Notes under the pieces: generated by a model
Seen by the model: the letters and a program-made list of their open reading frames with translations, nothing else
Database searches by the model: none
Told to the model about the DNA's origin: nothing
In this document: one piece after another, positions 1-12,225 of the stretch
How positions within the stretch are numbered: the stretch's first letter is position 1
Layout of the letters: each line of letters begins with the position of its first letter
Position numbers and translations under genes: made by a program
Assembly (NCBI GenBank): GCA_023101725.1
Contig: JALJCO010003962.1
Coordinates: 851,001 to 915,000, forward strand
Reading direction: 5' to 3'
DNA length: 64,000 bases
Source of the DNA: Atherinomorus stipes
Taxonomy: Eukaryota; Chordata; Actinopteri; Atheriniformes; Atherinidae

Positions 1-3000
1 ATTAAGCCAGAAGTATTCCTTCTGTAACGGGTCGTGAAAAGAAGTACTAAAGGGAAAGAAGAGTAAGGAACACATTCTCATTCCCGACTCATCATACTGT
101 ATACCGAAAGTTTTCATATATTAACGTACTGGAAATCCTTTAAGGGTCATTTTTGGACATTTATTTAAGTGACAGTCAAAGTCTGTACTTGGACGAAGAA
201 AAAAAGAAGGCTTTCAAGCAGGATACTTAAATTCGAGTCCCAAGACTATCATTTTAATCCAACTAGGGATCTTGACTGTTAGCCTTAGGTACATTTTCTC
301 ATTCTTATTTACCTTTTGCTTAAGCATATGCTCGTTGATTCTAATTAGATTTATTCATTTCTTTTAGGAAGAGTTTTAATGTAATTTTCCAGTTGATATC
401 AGGCTGTGTTACTCTTAAACCTCACCAAGCCATTTTGATGCTCTTAATTCCTAAACAATGAATTCTTTTTTTTTTACTAACCTAAAATGTATTTCATTGA
501 AGAATCAATGGTCTGCTCTCTAAAAGTCTCTCGTTGATATGACATCAATCTTTACATGTGAAATTTTATGAGTCTTTATGCAATCATCATAGTTTCTGTG
601 GTACAAGTATATCATTTAAACACTTCTTGTGCCACTTTCATGTAATTACACATTAAACAGGTCATGGTATTTAACATATTTATCTTACATTAGGTTTAAA
701 AACTATAAAGCACATTTGCCCCCTGTAAAACACGACCATGTACAGTAAGCGTCTCTCACATCTTTTGGGTTACTTCTGTGAAATGTCCCTTTTCGTTTTT
801 GGTTTTGTCAGGAATTGTGCTTTGATACCCGGACCCGGACTGACGTGTTTACCATCAGTGAGTCATCTCAGTGTGCAAGCGGTGGTGTGGTAGAAAGATA
901 AATACAAAAGTTGTATTGGTTCTCTCTTGGCTGAGGTCTTAGCTAAGGTCTCTTGATTTGGGTCAGACCGTCACTATTTTTAATAAATGTGCTAAAAGGG
1001 AAACTGTGGGTTAAAAAAGTTGTGAGGCAGTATTAAACAAGCATACCAGTACAGAGTTCAGAGAAAGTACAAAATAATCAGACATCTTAAAAAAAAAAAA
1101 AGAGAGGGAATATGTCAGCCAAACCTGTGCAAGCTACAAAATCCATCACAGCTAATGTATATCTTACCATAGTACCAATCTACCACCAATCTACCATCAG
1201 ACAGTTTGTCAGTCATGCATTTTTCCTTAATTAATCCCTTTAGCCCGTAGTCCCACCAGAATTAGTTCTAGTAAGGTTGATTCTTGTCAAGGTATCCCCC
1301 TGTTAATGCACAGTGTGAGTGGTCATGAGGATTTGCAAGTGTGTAGCATATGAGATTCTTGTGTAGTCAACGCACTCAGCTATGGATGCAAGAAAGTTCT
1401 CTAAAAATGCCAGGTGTTTTTGAGTGTGTAGAGCATGTGTGTGTGTGTGTGTCCATCTGGAGGGGTCCTTGGGGTTGCTGTAATCTGGCACAGCAATCTC
1501 ACACTGTAATCATCTCAGTGCTCAGCAGGTGGTATGGGAAAAGGATGGAGAGAAAAGTTTTTTGCCTGTTCTCTCTTCGCAAAGGTCTTTTTGTTATGTA
1601 TGAACAGTTTACTTTGGACAAGCACTCTAAGTATTCCATGTACAACAACCTACGATAGGAAACCAGCTTCACTGAAATTTATGTGGGAACTTGAGACATT
1701 GCCCATAAGCTGTACAGAGGCAGTTCAGCCAGCCACTGAAAAATAACAAGATGTACATGTAAGCAGGGACAACAGGCTTCATTACCACTATGTACAAGAA
1801 TGTGTTTTCAATACATCAAAAGACATATTTCCTGATAGCTGTTTACTTCTGGGAGAAAGCCATCATTTCTCCTGCACAGGAACAGAGGAGAGAGGATAAT
1901 AATATATATTCTACCTCACGATCCTTTTTTTATTCAGCAATGGAAGGCCTTAGCTCAATAGCATAGCTATTTCAGGAGATCTAGGCCTTATCAAGCCACC
2001 ACACACAGGGATAATGAACTTGTCCTATCCTGGAACATTAAATACATGTGAGTGTGTGGGTGTATGTGTGTGTTCTGTTTAAACTCAGTCTCTGTGTTGT
2101 TACATAGTGATGAAGGGGGCTTGGTTATCTCTACCTGGCACCCTTATCGCATCTGCACATGTGACACCTTTCAATAAGCCTCAGTTCCCTCCTTTCACTG
2201 CTCTCCAAAATGGGGGCCAGAGAGATAAAGAGTGAATGTGCTGCATGTGTATGTGTGTGTGAGACAGTAAAAAAGAGAAAAAATCTGTGCACTTGCGTGA
2301 ACATTTTCATTCTGTTGGACTTTCTACTCTATAAAGAAACGTTCTACTTGATAGGAGTCTCTATATATCAGCAGACAGAACAATGACTAAATGCAGTCTG
2401 AAGCTCGAGTTACAGACTAACATCTTGACAGACAGCATGTCTTCATCAAGAGGCAAAAATGGCAGTAAAGCTAATCAAACTGTGTGTGCCCCCCCCTGAT
2501 AACTACGGGTTCTGGTTGATTATGTGGAAATAATGTCATAATGCATTAGCTGATTCATTAAAAAATCTTGTGTTCCTGATTTTCCTTTGCTTTTTGGCCC
2601 ACAAAACTTTAATGAACAGCAACAATAATTTGAATAATAGAATAACACAATAGAAATTCATTGATGTCTGATGTTGGGAGACTTTGTCCAAATGTTCTGG
2701 GTCTGTGCCTCCAGTCCAAGCTCTTCCAATGTGTTACTCTCTTTGCCATGGAGCTTATTTATTCAATGTCTTTGAGAAAAAGCAGGTTAGATGTATAAAG
2801 TGGAATTTCTAATTTATGATTAATATTGTCAAAAGGTGAGTTTTAATACAAATCACAATGTTCACCCAAAACTTGGTGGCTAAATCTAGCCAAACACAAA
2901 CAACTGGGAAAAAAAGGAGTAAAATTAAAGTAAAACAAATGCGTAGCAATTATGGTCCCATATTGATATGTACCATAGCCTTCTGGTGGTAGTCAGTGAA

Positions 3001-3109
3001 TGTAGTTGCACCTCCATGTAAAATAACTGACATACCAAGGTTAAACTGTTGGTTTCTTACAAAAGGTTTTCATATCTTTTTCAAAAGATCTAGGGGCAGG
3101 ATGTAGAAA
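1..3109. other. non-coding AT-rich DNA, no gene seen
   Basis: No open frame here resembles a known protein and none is flanked by convincing splice sites. The stretch is AT-rich with short low-complexity runs, such as a GT run near 1437-1452 and A runs near 1090. It may be intergenic or distal upstream DNA of the cbfa2t3-like gene. I see no recognisable mobile element, although old degraded repeats could be missed by eye. Confidence 0.6.
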
Positions 3110-3500
3110 GAGAGAATCGTGAGTGACGCGACTGGCGTTGCAGGTAATTGCAGCCACCAGCCAAGCTGACACGGGAGCATGCACAAACTGATGCTATAAC
3201 GTTGTTTACTACACTGATAGTCTTTTTCTTCATAGTGCCACTTTTTAGTGTCCTTCAGTTTATCTGGATCGTTTGCTGATGGCAGAAGAATCCATAACTA
3301 TCCCTTGAATCCACCGCGACCATTTCCTTCCAGTATCAAAGCTGTTGGAGACGCGTATGAAGCGTCAATTGACGTCACATCCGTAGGACTGTGCGGGAAA
3401 TTCAGCCAACAAATCGCGGCGCATTATGCAGCACACAGCCTGTCCAAGGCAGTGGAGAGACGTTCTTTTTGGTTTTTAATGCTTCATCACCCATTGGTAG
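3110..3500. promoter_or_regulatory. CpG-richer island with a CRE palindrome
   Basis: This interval holds more CpG dinucleotides than its AT-rich surroundings. It carries a perfect cAMP-response palindrome, TGACGTCA, at 3370-3377. A short open frame crosses it, but its translation resembles no family I know. It could be a distal promoter or enhancer, or part of an unrecognised repeat. The motif is visible; the function is a guess. Confidence 0.25.
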
Positions 3501-3841
3501 CCTATTAAATGAAGCTGTATGGAGTGAAGTTCACACACAAAGTTGATTTTTTCTTCTTTTTTTTCTGTGTTGCAAAGACAGAATCTAACCACTTCTGTTG
3601 AGTAGATCCAGTTTTCAGTACAACAAATAAACTCCCACGCTGAACATAACTACATTTTTTCCAACTTGCCGTCCTCTAGAGCTTAAAAAAAAACCAAAAT
3701 GTAAAAGAAAAAAAAAAGAAAAGCTTTTCTTGTGAACTCTGGAGCAAAACTTGATAGCTGATGGCTGCCTGTCTCTGAGAAAGTCTGCTTCTAGACGTCC
3801 GGCAGGCTGTTTGCTTATTTCTCAGAGAGTGGATAGGTTAG

Positions 3842-3930
3842 GAATAGAATAGAATAGAATAGAATAGAATAGAATAGAATAGAATAGAATAGAATAGAAT
3901 AGAATAGAATAGAACAAAATAGAATAGAAT
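3842..3930. repeat. (GAATA)n pentanucleotide microsatellite
   Basis: About 18 tandem copies of a five-base unit GAATA run with one imperfect unit near 3914-3919. The same unit family recurs at 7144-7258 and, as GAATT, at 7975-8083 and 9001-9020. At 6967-7258 the array follows a LINE-like tail, so such tails may have seeded these arrays; no LINE end is evident beside this copy. Confidence 0.95.
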
Positions 3931-5699
3931 ATGCGCTTACGTATTTCATTCAAATGAACAAAAACTGAATTAAGGAAATTTGATTGCTAACAAAATGTGT
4001 CTATACTGATGTGCCAATCCACTTTCTGTAAGGTGACTGTGGTTTTGAAGAATAAAAGGAACTCTCTATTAAACCAGCTGAGAAGTTTGAGATCAAAGTC
4101 GCTAAAAATTCCTCCGTATCTTAAACAAAACTGCCTCTTTTGTTAGATGCATACATAATCGTGGGTACTTTACTTATTCATTGTGACTTCTTGTATCACT
4201 GTACCAGAGAAAAACGACAAGGAATAGAAAGAAAGAAAAATCACATGGAGAAATCTAGAGTGGTGAGTCTGAGTCCTGACTATGAAGAGTGTGAATGGAC
4301 AGTGTAAAGCACAGAGCCAGGCCTGTTGGCCAGTTTCCAGTGGGGATAGTGGGTGTCCCTGTGCCAGCTGGCAGCCTGTCTATCCCATCTGTGGAGCCTA
4401 GGAGAGTGTGCAGTAATCTCCAGGAGACAGCGGCTCAGCCCAGGCCAGATTTAAAGGGATATGGCCAGCTGGCCAGGCATGAACAGGTCTGTACCACGGA
4501 GAGAAAGGAAGGGCAGGAGAAGGCCACATAGAAGGGAGGAGGGGATGAGTGAGCTGTGATGAAGCAGGTCAGGTGTAATGGTGAGGATGATAGGGGAGCT
4601 GAGGATTGGTGGTCAGGGAGCAATAAAGAGCACTGGTAAGAATGATTATAGTCCAGCTGCCAGCAAATAATGGAACTGGTTGAATGTAATGTTCTTCAAC
4701 AATGAAAACTACAGTGCCAGATGTAGTAATGTGACTATCATGTACCCGTGTCAATACTGGCTTATGTAAGGCTGTATTTCTCTGCTCTGCTGCCTTTTCT
4801 CACAGGTATATGTCACAAACTTAATGAAGCTGACTGAGGAAAGGGGCTCCGTGTTTAGTCCAGCACAAGAAATAAAACAAGCTGCAGCTCAAGTAGCTTG
4901 GCTTTACTCTTGGTTTCCTTTTTGTGATTATCCCAGACCCCAGCTGGATAGTCGGCTGCAGAAATCAGAATATCAATCTTAGCAAGTTATTTAATCCAGT
5001 ATTTAACCTTATTTATGCCTGGAAAGGTTCCAGGAGTGTAACCCAATTTCATTAATCTCAGTTCAGAACTGTTTTTATGAATTTGAGTGCTTTTTAATTT
5101 GGTTCTTCATTCTTACTAAACGAGCTTCCAAGTTGAAACTACTCAATGAAAAATTAATAATCTTTGCAAAAAACCACTAGTTTCTTTCAAGAAAATGTTG
5201 AGCTGTATACCAGGGCTAGTGACTTGTTAGACTGACTCTTGTTGTGGTGTGGGGCCAGCTGTGGGAAGGGGCATGTGAAGATGAAGACATTGAGAGACTC
5301 GAACTCACAGCTGGGGCCTGACTATGTTGACATCTAAGCACAAAATCACTGCATGCAAAACAGCTTTAACACACAACTTTACAGCAACACACCCATTGCA
5401 GTAATCACAGTAGTTGCACATGCACATGAGTGCAAACTCATATCTGACAGATATCTACAGTATGAACATTATACACGTGCGTGCACAGGTGTCCTCAACT
5501 AACAAGACCGAAGCACAAGAGCAAAAACACACATAGGCATACATGCCAGCGGCAATCTCAAAAGAATAAGTGAAGCCTTGCAAATCCCCAGATGTGCAGG
5601 AAGACGAGGAAGATGAGGAAGAGAGGACTGGGAGGGGGAGTGGAGTGCCTGGAAGGAGGAGAGAGGGGCTCTGATGGAGGGAGGGAGAGAAGGAGGGGA
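3931..5699. other. non-coding DNA, no gene seen
   Basis: Only short open frames without family resemblance or splice context. Local purine-rich (5590-5700) and CA-rich stretches are present. Nothing else is supported. Confidence 0.55.
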
Positions 5700-6080
5700 T
5701 GCGAGGGCTGGGTGTTTACCACTATTTAAAAGGCAGTGGGTGCTATGTGCAGATTAATAAACAGGAGGTAATAGCAGAAGGACTCTATATTTATTTTTTA
5801 TCTTAAATGTTGCTTGTTTGTCGGGCTGGATGAATATTGACTGTGAAATTGGGATCAGGGGCGACACATGCCAGTGCTCGGCCTTATCTCTGGGATGCAG
5901 GCAGGCCTGGGGCCGTTATCGCTATGCCACAGTGGCGTGCCGGCACTCCAGCGCTCTCAAAGCCGCCACATTCCCTTTGTATCTGCCTGGAGAAGCCTGT
6001 TTACCTTTCACTAGCTTGATATTCCTATTAGAGCCGCTGACTATTTACTCACTGCCTCCTCCTCTCCCTCCACAGGGCAC
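5700..6080. promoter_or_regulatory. GC-richer block with GATA-type motifs, possible enhancer
   Basis: The interval stands out from AT-rich flanks by base composition. It carries GATA-type cores on the minus strand: TTATCT at 5884-5889 and TTATCG near 5915. The frame across it encodes no known domain. Composition and motifs resemble conserved non-coding elements near haematopoietic regulators. Conservation cannot be judged from one sequence, so this stays tentative. Confidence 0.2.
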
Positions 6081-6966
6081 ATTGCTGTCTCTCATCTTTT
6101 CCTCTTTCTCTTTCTCTGTTTGGCTGTGCCTATCTTGCTCTTTTTTAATGGTTGTCTCTTAGCAGTATACCTTTATGTCCTGCCTCTGCTTTCGACCTTC
6201 ACTGACATAAAGTTCTGGACATGCATTAGGCAGGCAAAAAGCCTGAACAGCAAGGAATGGGTTTACACAGATACCACATATGAAATAAGGCAGATTTCTT
6301 GATACCACTCTGGAAGGGAGGCTGTCCTCACCAGGAAAGATCAGTCACTGCGTGTTCATCCACTTTGAACAATTCAAATTTACAATAATCATGTTTTATT
6401 AATCAGTTATTTTCAATCATTCATCTTACATGTTGAACAGATATTTTTAATCACTCAGACTGTCTTTGTTGCATAATGGCTGATGTTGCTCTTTCACTGA
6501 ATAAATGCAACTTGACATATTTACTTCATTTTAAACAAGTAACCAAAATCATTTATTCTGAGCTCTGAACAAATTGCAAGCAATCCTCATTCAGCGCTGC
6601 TCCTGTCATAAAACATGGAGAAATAGCCTGCTGCCGGCCTGCTGATGAGCTTCTTTTACTAGCTGTTCTGTGTAGATGTGTTATAGAGTTAGCAACAAAA
6701 AAAGAAGTAAGGAGAAGGTTTGGGTGGTGAGGAGAGCTGCTGTTGCAGGGTTCATGAGAAAGTATGAGCATTTCACACAGGGTAGGATTACTTGTTATGC
6801 TTGATGGAGGCATTAATGGTTAAGTATGAGTGAAGCAGTTAATGCAAAGAGAGACTTCAGGGAGCAAATGACAGTCTTTAACAATGTTGTAGATCAACCT
6901 GAATCCTTGAAAGTCAGTTATTTGCTTGAAGAAAGAGTTTTATTTTCAGTCAAGATAAATATACTA
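6081..6966. other. non-coding DNA, no gene seen
   Basis: AT-rich sequence with only short, unrecognisable open frames. No splice-bounded exon or mobile element is recognised. Confidence 0.5.
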
Positions 6967-7143
6967 GGTGCTTCCCTGGTAGCTCACCTGGTAGAGCAGT
7001 GGATTAGATTACAGTGAACTGGATTGCACTGAGTGAATGATTGTGTTTGGACTGTATTTCTAAAAGTCCCTTGAGATCACGTTTGTTGTTATTGACATTC
7101 TGTAAATAAAATTGAATAGAATTTGAAACAATTCAATCTACTT
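6967..7143 (+). repeat. degenerate SINE-like unit: tRNA-like head plus LINE-type tail
   Basis: The head at about 6978-7005 contains TAGCTCACCTGGTAGAGC, which resembles the D-arm/box A region of a tRNA. The later part (7040-7120) ends in AAAGTCCCTTGAGATCACG and ATAAAATTGAAT. That reads like the 3' tail of a teleost LINE, which typically finishes in ...TATAAATAAAATTGAATTG. A tRNA-like head joined to a LINE-type tail is the classic SINE layout. No clear box B is visible, so the copy is either degenerate or a chance join of two fragments. Confidence 0.4.
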
Positions 7144-7258
7144 GAATAGAATAGAATAGAATAGAATAGAATAGAATAGAATAGAATAGAATAGAATAGA
7201 ATAGAATAGAATAGAATAGAATAGAATAGAATAGAATAGAATAGAATAGAATAGAATA
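7144..7258. repeat. (GAATA)n pentanucleotide microsatellite
   Basis: About 23 near-perfect copies of GAATA directly follow the LINE-type tail at 7090-7143. They read as a tail-derived expansion in which GAATT units became GAATA. The array ends where an RTE-like LINE fragment begins. Confidence 0.95.
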
Positions 7259-7259
7259 G

Positions 7260-7974
7260 GGCCGCACAGACAAATGTGAAGGGGTAAGGATGAGAATCAG
7301 CACCTCCAAATGCGAGACCTTGGTCTCATGGAAAAGGTTGGAGTGTTCTCTCAGGGCCAGGAATGAGATCCCCAAGTGGAGGAGTTCAAGGATTTTAGGA
7401 TGTTGTTCAGGGAGGGAAGGATGGAGAAGGAGATTGTCAGGTGGATCAGTGCAGCATCTGCAGTGATGTGGACTCTGCATCGGTCTGTTGTAGTGAAGAG
7501 GGAGCTGAGCCAATATTTGAAACTCTCGATTTATCAGTTGATCTACGTTCCTACCCCTACCTGTGGTCACAAGCTGTGGGTCTTAACCGAAAGAACAAGA
7601 TCGCGAATACAAGTGGCTGAAATGAATATCCTCTGTAGGGTGGCCCGGTTCTTCCTCAGTGATAGGGTGGGATGCTCAACCAGGAGGGGCTCAGATTAGA
7701 ACCACTCCTGCCCCACATGTAGCAGAGCCATCTGAGGTGGTTCAGGCATCTGGTTAGGGTGCATCCTGGATGCTTCCCTGGTGAGGTAGTCCGGGCACAT
7801 CCCACCAGGAGTAAACCTCAGGGAAGATCAGGGTCACGCTGAGGGACTACATCTCTTGGCTAGCCTGGGAACACCTCAGGATCCCCCCAGGTGAGCTGGC
7901 AAATGTTGGCAGGGAGAGAAATGTCTGGGGTTCTTAGGCAGCTGCTCCGCAATCGGCCCCCTGGATAAGAACAT
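7260..7974 (+). mobile_element. RTE/Rex-type LINE, 3' fragment (dead)
   Basis: This is a 5'-truncated non-LTR retrotransposon fragment in sense orientation. Translation in shifting frames gives the C-terminal part of a LINE reverse-transcriptase protein that recurs in fish genomes. Examples are SAASAVMWTLHRSVVVKREL at about 7444-7503 and TERTRSRIQVAEMNILCRVA at about 7585-7644. The 3' portion (7720-7970) matches in style the GC-rich end that closes with ...CCCCCTGGATAAG. Stops and frame breaks occur after 7699. The usual short-repeat tail is replaced by (GAATT)n. The clade is inferred from memory of similar sequences; RTE-like is likely but not proven. Confidence 0.7.
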
Positions 7975-8083
7975 GAATTGAATTGAATTGAATTGAATTG
8001 AATTGAATTGAATTGAATTGAATTGAATTGAATTGAATTGAATTGAATTGAATTGAATTGAATTGAATTGAATTGAATTGAAT
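7975..8083. repeat. (GAATT)n pentanucleotide microsatellite
   Basis: About 22 perfect copies of GAATT. The array begins right after the RTE-like fragment and is interrupted at 8084 by an L2-like LINE fragment. Four more copies resume at 9001. Confidence 0.95.
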
Positions 8084-8086
8084 CAA

Positions 8087-9000
8087 CTATCGCAAACTGC
8101 CTCTCTGCAATAAAACTCTGGATGACCACCAATTTCCCCAAACTCAGCTACAATAAATCCGAAATCATGATCATTGGTCCAAAATCTCTCCTCCCTTCCA
8201 CAAAGGACTTCTCCATCACCATCAACAATCACACAGTCACCCCCTCCCCACAATTCAGGAACCTTGGTATCATCTTCGACCCCTCCTCTCTCTCCTTCAA
8301 ACCCCACATCCATCATGTCACAAAAACAGCTTTCTTTCATCTACGAAACATCGCCCATCTACGTCCTTCACTCTTCACCTCTGCAGCTGAAACACTCATT
8401 CATGCTTTTATTTCATCCAGACTCGACTACTGCAGCAGCCTCCTCTATGGTCTCCCTTCTTCCGATTTCCAAAAACTGAAATACATTCAGAACTCCGCTG
8501 CTCGCCTCCTCACTTACACCCGCTCCAGAGACCACATCACCCCTGTCCTCCAACAACGTCACTGGCTCCCCATAAAGCAATGCATCCATTTTAAGGTCCT
8601 GCTCATAACCTACAAAGCCCTCCATAACCGAGCTCCTCCATATCTTACAGCCCTTCTTCAGCAACACTGCCCTCCCCGCCGCCTCCGTTCTGCTGACTCC
8701 AACCTCCTAAATCCCATCGTCAAATCCAAGCACCGGACCTTGGGCGATTGAGCCTTTCGCCATTGCCGCCCCCACCCACTGAAACTCCATCCCTCTCCAT
8801 ATCAGGAACTCTGACTCTCTGGCCACCTTCAGACAATCACTCAAAACTTACCTGTTTAACTCTGCATACCACTCATAATAACCCTTCGTGTTCTCCCTCC
8901 TGTCATATCCACGTTATATTATCTTGTCTGCAAAGCGTCTTTGAGGTTTTTTTTTTAAAGTGCTATATAAATCTTACTTATTATTATTGTTATTATTAGT
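8087..9000 (+). mobile_element. L2-like LINE, 3' fragment (pseudogene)
   Basis: The fragment is 5'-truncated and carries the last part of a reverse-transcriptase ORF, then the 3' end. The open stretch to 8751 includes the hallmarks AFISSRLDYCSSLLYGLPSS, IQNSAARLLT and HWLPIKQCIHFKVLLITYKA, typical of the L2/CR1 group in fish. After the stop at 8749-8751 the coding similarity continues in another frame, so the copy is dead. The 3' end reads AAAGCGTCTTTGAGG...GTGCTATATAAAT followed by TTATTATTATTG, a typical L2-type terminus. Both sides are (GAATT)n, suggesting insertion into that array. It encodes no host product. Confidence 0.85.
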
Positions 9001-9020
9001 AATTGAATTGAATTGAATTG
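9001..9020. repeat. short (AATTG)n remnant after the LINE
   Basis: Four tandem AATTG units directly follow the L2-like 3' end. They match the unit of the array that ends at 8083, so this looks like the far side of one array split by the LINE insertion. Confidence 0.8.
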
Positions 9021-9173
9021 CACAAATTGTCTGTTGGTTTTCATGTGGTAAGATCTCCAGTAAAGATATTTGGTTTTGTGCATATTTAGCCTAATTTTAA
9101 TAAAGGCAAAGTGTAATGTTAGAAGTCTTAGGGATATTTTCTGAGAACATTTGTAACCATTTGCAACTGTCAC

Positions 9174-10280
9174 TTAAAGTTATACCGTGTAACTTTTGGC
9201 CACTAGGAGCGCTAAACTTACAACAGCGCCAATGTCTGACAGGTCTCACGGCAATGACGCAAATTTAAATCTCCTCTCCCATTTTTGGATATTGAAATAA
9301 ACGAGTTCATCAAGATTCAAGAATTTTCTAAAGTATTTTAGAAAATTCCCCCTGGCGGAGGCATGCGCCTCTAACTGTCTCTAATTATATTTGTTTACAT
9401 ATCTGAAACATCACACATACAAACGCACAATGCAAAGATAAATGCGCATTCAAAACCGGCCACAAAACCAAGTTGTGGTTTTGTGCACTGAATGAAGTCG
9501 CAACTTTGGTAAAACTCACGTTTGTTATGAGAACATCTGAATTAGCTCAGCTTACGGGACATTACAGTGGCTCTGCTTCCTTCTGAACAGCGTATGAAAA
9601 CTATACAACTAAACCAAGCAAACTGCCAATCGTTCTGTTACTTCTTTGATATTCATGTGAATCACAGAGAACGCATTTATTGCTGCAAACCAGCCACAAT
9701 TGCTCAAAATGTTTAGGGAGTCACGTTAGCTTTGGTCTATAGTAATTCTAGCCGCGTTTCGCTAACAGGAAACTATAGGCAGCTTATACGGCTCTTATTG
9801 ACGTTGTTTTGAATAAACGCTGACTGAAAACAAAAAGAAAAGCATCACATTTTCGTATGTTTACACAACAGCCAAACTTACTTACCAGTCTAATGATACC
9901 GTGGCAAACAAGAGAGTGGGTTTTGCTTCCACACTTATATCTCCAATCACTGAATTCTTTTCCAATGTCCACTCATGTTTTTGATCTGCCGTGATCCCTT
10001 TGCCTCATTTTTTTCTGGCCTGCTCAGACATCACTTTTACCTTTTTACTTTGTTCCGCCATGACTAAGCTTCGAGTAATGAGAGAAAAGTTGAGCTTTCT
10101 GTGTTTACGGAAGAGATCGACGGCCCGCCTCTCCAAAGTTACGATGTCTGGTTTCTGCAGAGGGCAGCCCGCTCAGAGTGCTGACACGTGTCAGTCACTG
10201 TATATTGGCCTGAAAAATCATCTAATACTGCTAATTTTAGGCTTAATATCAGAGTCAAAAGTTACACTGTATAACTTTAA
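9174..10280. mobile_element. non-autonomous DNA transposon with 25-bp TIRs, TTAA ends
   Basis: The 25 bases at 9174-9198 are inverted at 10256-10280 with one mismatch; the first 12 are TTAAAGTTATAC. Both ends carry TTAA, which would be the target duplication in piggyBac- or Kolobok-type elements. The 1.1-kb interior has short frames but no recognisable transposase, so it looks non-autonomous. The next bases inside the left end, GCCACTAGGAGCGCT, recall a widespread fish repeat. Superfamily is not settled. Confidence 0.75.
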
Positions 10281-10609
10281 ACTACAAAGCCTTCTGGAAA
10301 ACATATTTACATATAAAGTGTATTATCACTAAATAAATAATAAGAAATGGAAATCCCACTACAAAATCTGATCCAGCCAAAAGGTGCCTCATATAATGAA
10401 AGACCCAAAGGGCAAATGCCTTTAAAGACGTCATTCAAGACGTCTATTAGCAAGTGTGAACCGACTTCAGCTACATCATGACCTCCAGGCAACACAACTA
10501 AAGGAAGGAATTGATTTAAGCCACCAGTTTTGTTTTGTTTTTCATTTGTTCTCTAAAACTGTTTTGGGTTGAGCTGTTATATATGGTTATGGACTGTTCC
10601 AAAGGCAAC

Positions 10610-10846
10610 TAGGGGTGTGGCAATACAGTAATCTACATTAATACATCAACAATCCAATAACATTGATCCAAACTGAAAACGTCAATCAAACATAGACACA
10701 GTAATCAGTTGTAAGAGAAGAGTAAGAAAGAACCTCTGGAAGTATTTATAATGGTTTCATTCTAAAAACTACAATTATACCCATTATTTATTGTATGTTA
10801 TCAGATGCAACAATATTCACAATGAAACTTGTGAATTACACCCCTA
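10610..10846. mobile_element. hAT-like MITE, 237 bp
   Basis: Left end TAGGGGTGT and right end ACACCCCTA are inverted copies. The flanking octamers AAGGCAAC (10602-10609) and GAGGCCAC (10847-10854) match at 6 of 8 positions, consistent with an eroded 8-bp hAT target duplication. The interior has no coding capacity. Fish genomes carry many hAT relatives that begin TAGGGGTGTAAC. Confidence 0.6.
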
Positions 10847-10854
10847 GAGGCCAC

Positions 10855-12221
10855 CGTCTGAGTAGCTTTTAGCTCGGCTGTCTGGTCAGGATTTTATTCT
10901 CCTTCTCCAAATTGAGTGTTTTGATTGTTTTCCACGTAAGAGACAGACTGCACTTCTAAATTCTGCTCTGCAATTATCTCTGACCAATCAGTGCTTTGCA
11001 CTTGGATGTCCCATTTTAGTATAATTTAAAGTGTAGCCCCACCATTGTGGAAAAGAGATATAACCTGCTTCTCTCCAAAGGGAAGGACATTCAGATTCAT
11101 TAAATGAAGTAGCCTCTTCTCTCTGTAATCTTTTTTTCTCTTTTTTTTTAATCTCAATGTTCCATGCAGGGTCTGCTCCAGGGATTGAGGCACTTTATCC
11201 CACATGCCACAGCACAAGGTGGGATAAGGAGCAAACAAACACATGGGCAGCACAGTACAACCATGATCAGAGTGTCTGCCAAAGTTCTGATAAGGTGACA
11301 GGCAGGAGACTGCAAAAGTGGAAGGAGTGGTTTTTGGAGAAGCAAGGCAGTGACAATTGATGGTGCTTTTCCTGTCTGAGAACTAATGGACTTCGAGATC
11401 CCATGGCCTTTATAGGTCCCCATAAACAGTGTGCCACTTCAGTCACATCGTGGATGTTTGACACATTTTTGCTCTTTTGCAAGTCCTTTTAGGCTGTAAA
11501 TGACACAGATTTGTTAGAATTAGGACAAGGGTACAAGAAAGGCTGTCATCTCTTGAAAATACATGGTATACAACAATGTGAAAAAAGCAAAACTACATAA
11601 ATCTGAATATAATTCAAATGAAAGGTTCATCTCCTATAGTTAGTTTTGTTACATTCTGCACGGTTACATGATTTGAGATGTGCCTGTTTTTCTTTTTGCA
11701 AGGTTTAATCCTGTTTAATCCTTTTGTGGTGTCTCACTTTTTGTACATGGGACACACGCGATTTCATGAGATCTGGTGAGATTACCTCTGCCCCCTTCAC
11801 ATGAATTCAACCCTAACCCAGCAACTTGCAGCCAGAGTCACAAATGTTAAGCAGTATAACCTCCAGGGATATTACCAGATCTGTTTATGTTTATGTTTTA
11901 TGTCCTTTGCAACCAAAAAAAATGAAGTTTAATTTTGCTGTCTAACTATCTGAACATCTGCCTGTCTTTTGATGGTTGGTCAGTCCATCTGTCTGCTGAT
12001 TAGCACACATCTGTCTGTCTATCCATCTGCCAGCTTCTGGAGCCAAGGTGTGGGGAACATGAGCAACATTACAGTTATGTTATGCAGCAGTGGAGAAAGA
12101 GGACACAAACACGCATATTTAAAATTTTACAACTTAGCATCACATCTTTCTGACACCTGAGAAAAAGAGAAAACAGGCAAATCAGTGTACCAGACGTTAA
12201 CTGTCTTGTTTCTGTTTTATT
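10855..12221. other. non-coding DNA, no gene seen
   Basis: Mixed AT-rich sequence between the small hAT-like element and the gypsy element. Small open frames around 11150-11480 overlap on both strands and match nothing I recognise. Confidence 0.5.
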
Positions 12222-12225
12222 ATAT

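Noticed and set aside
7133..7570. antisense frame with repeated Tyr-Ser-Ile-Leu-Phe units
   Set aside because: The repeats are translation of the pentanucleotide array; no regular spacers, so it is neither a repeat protein nor a CRISPR array.
8122..8751. 209-residue open frame as a host gene
   Set aside because: Its sequence is the reverse-transcriptase C-terminus of an L2-like LINE, and similarity continues out of frame after the stop.
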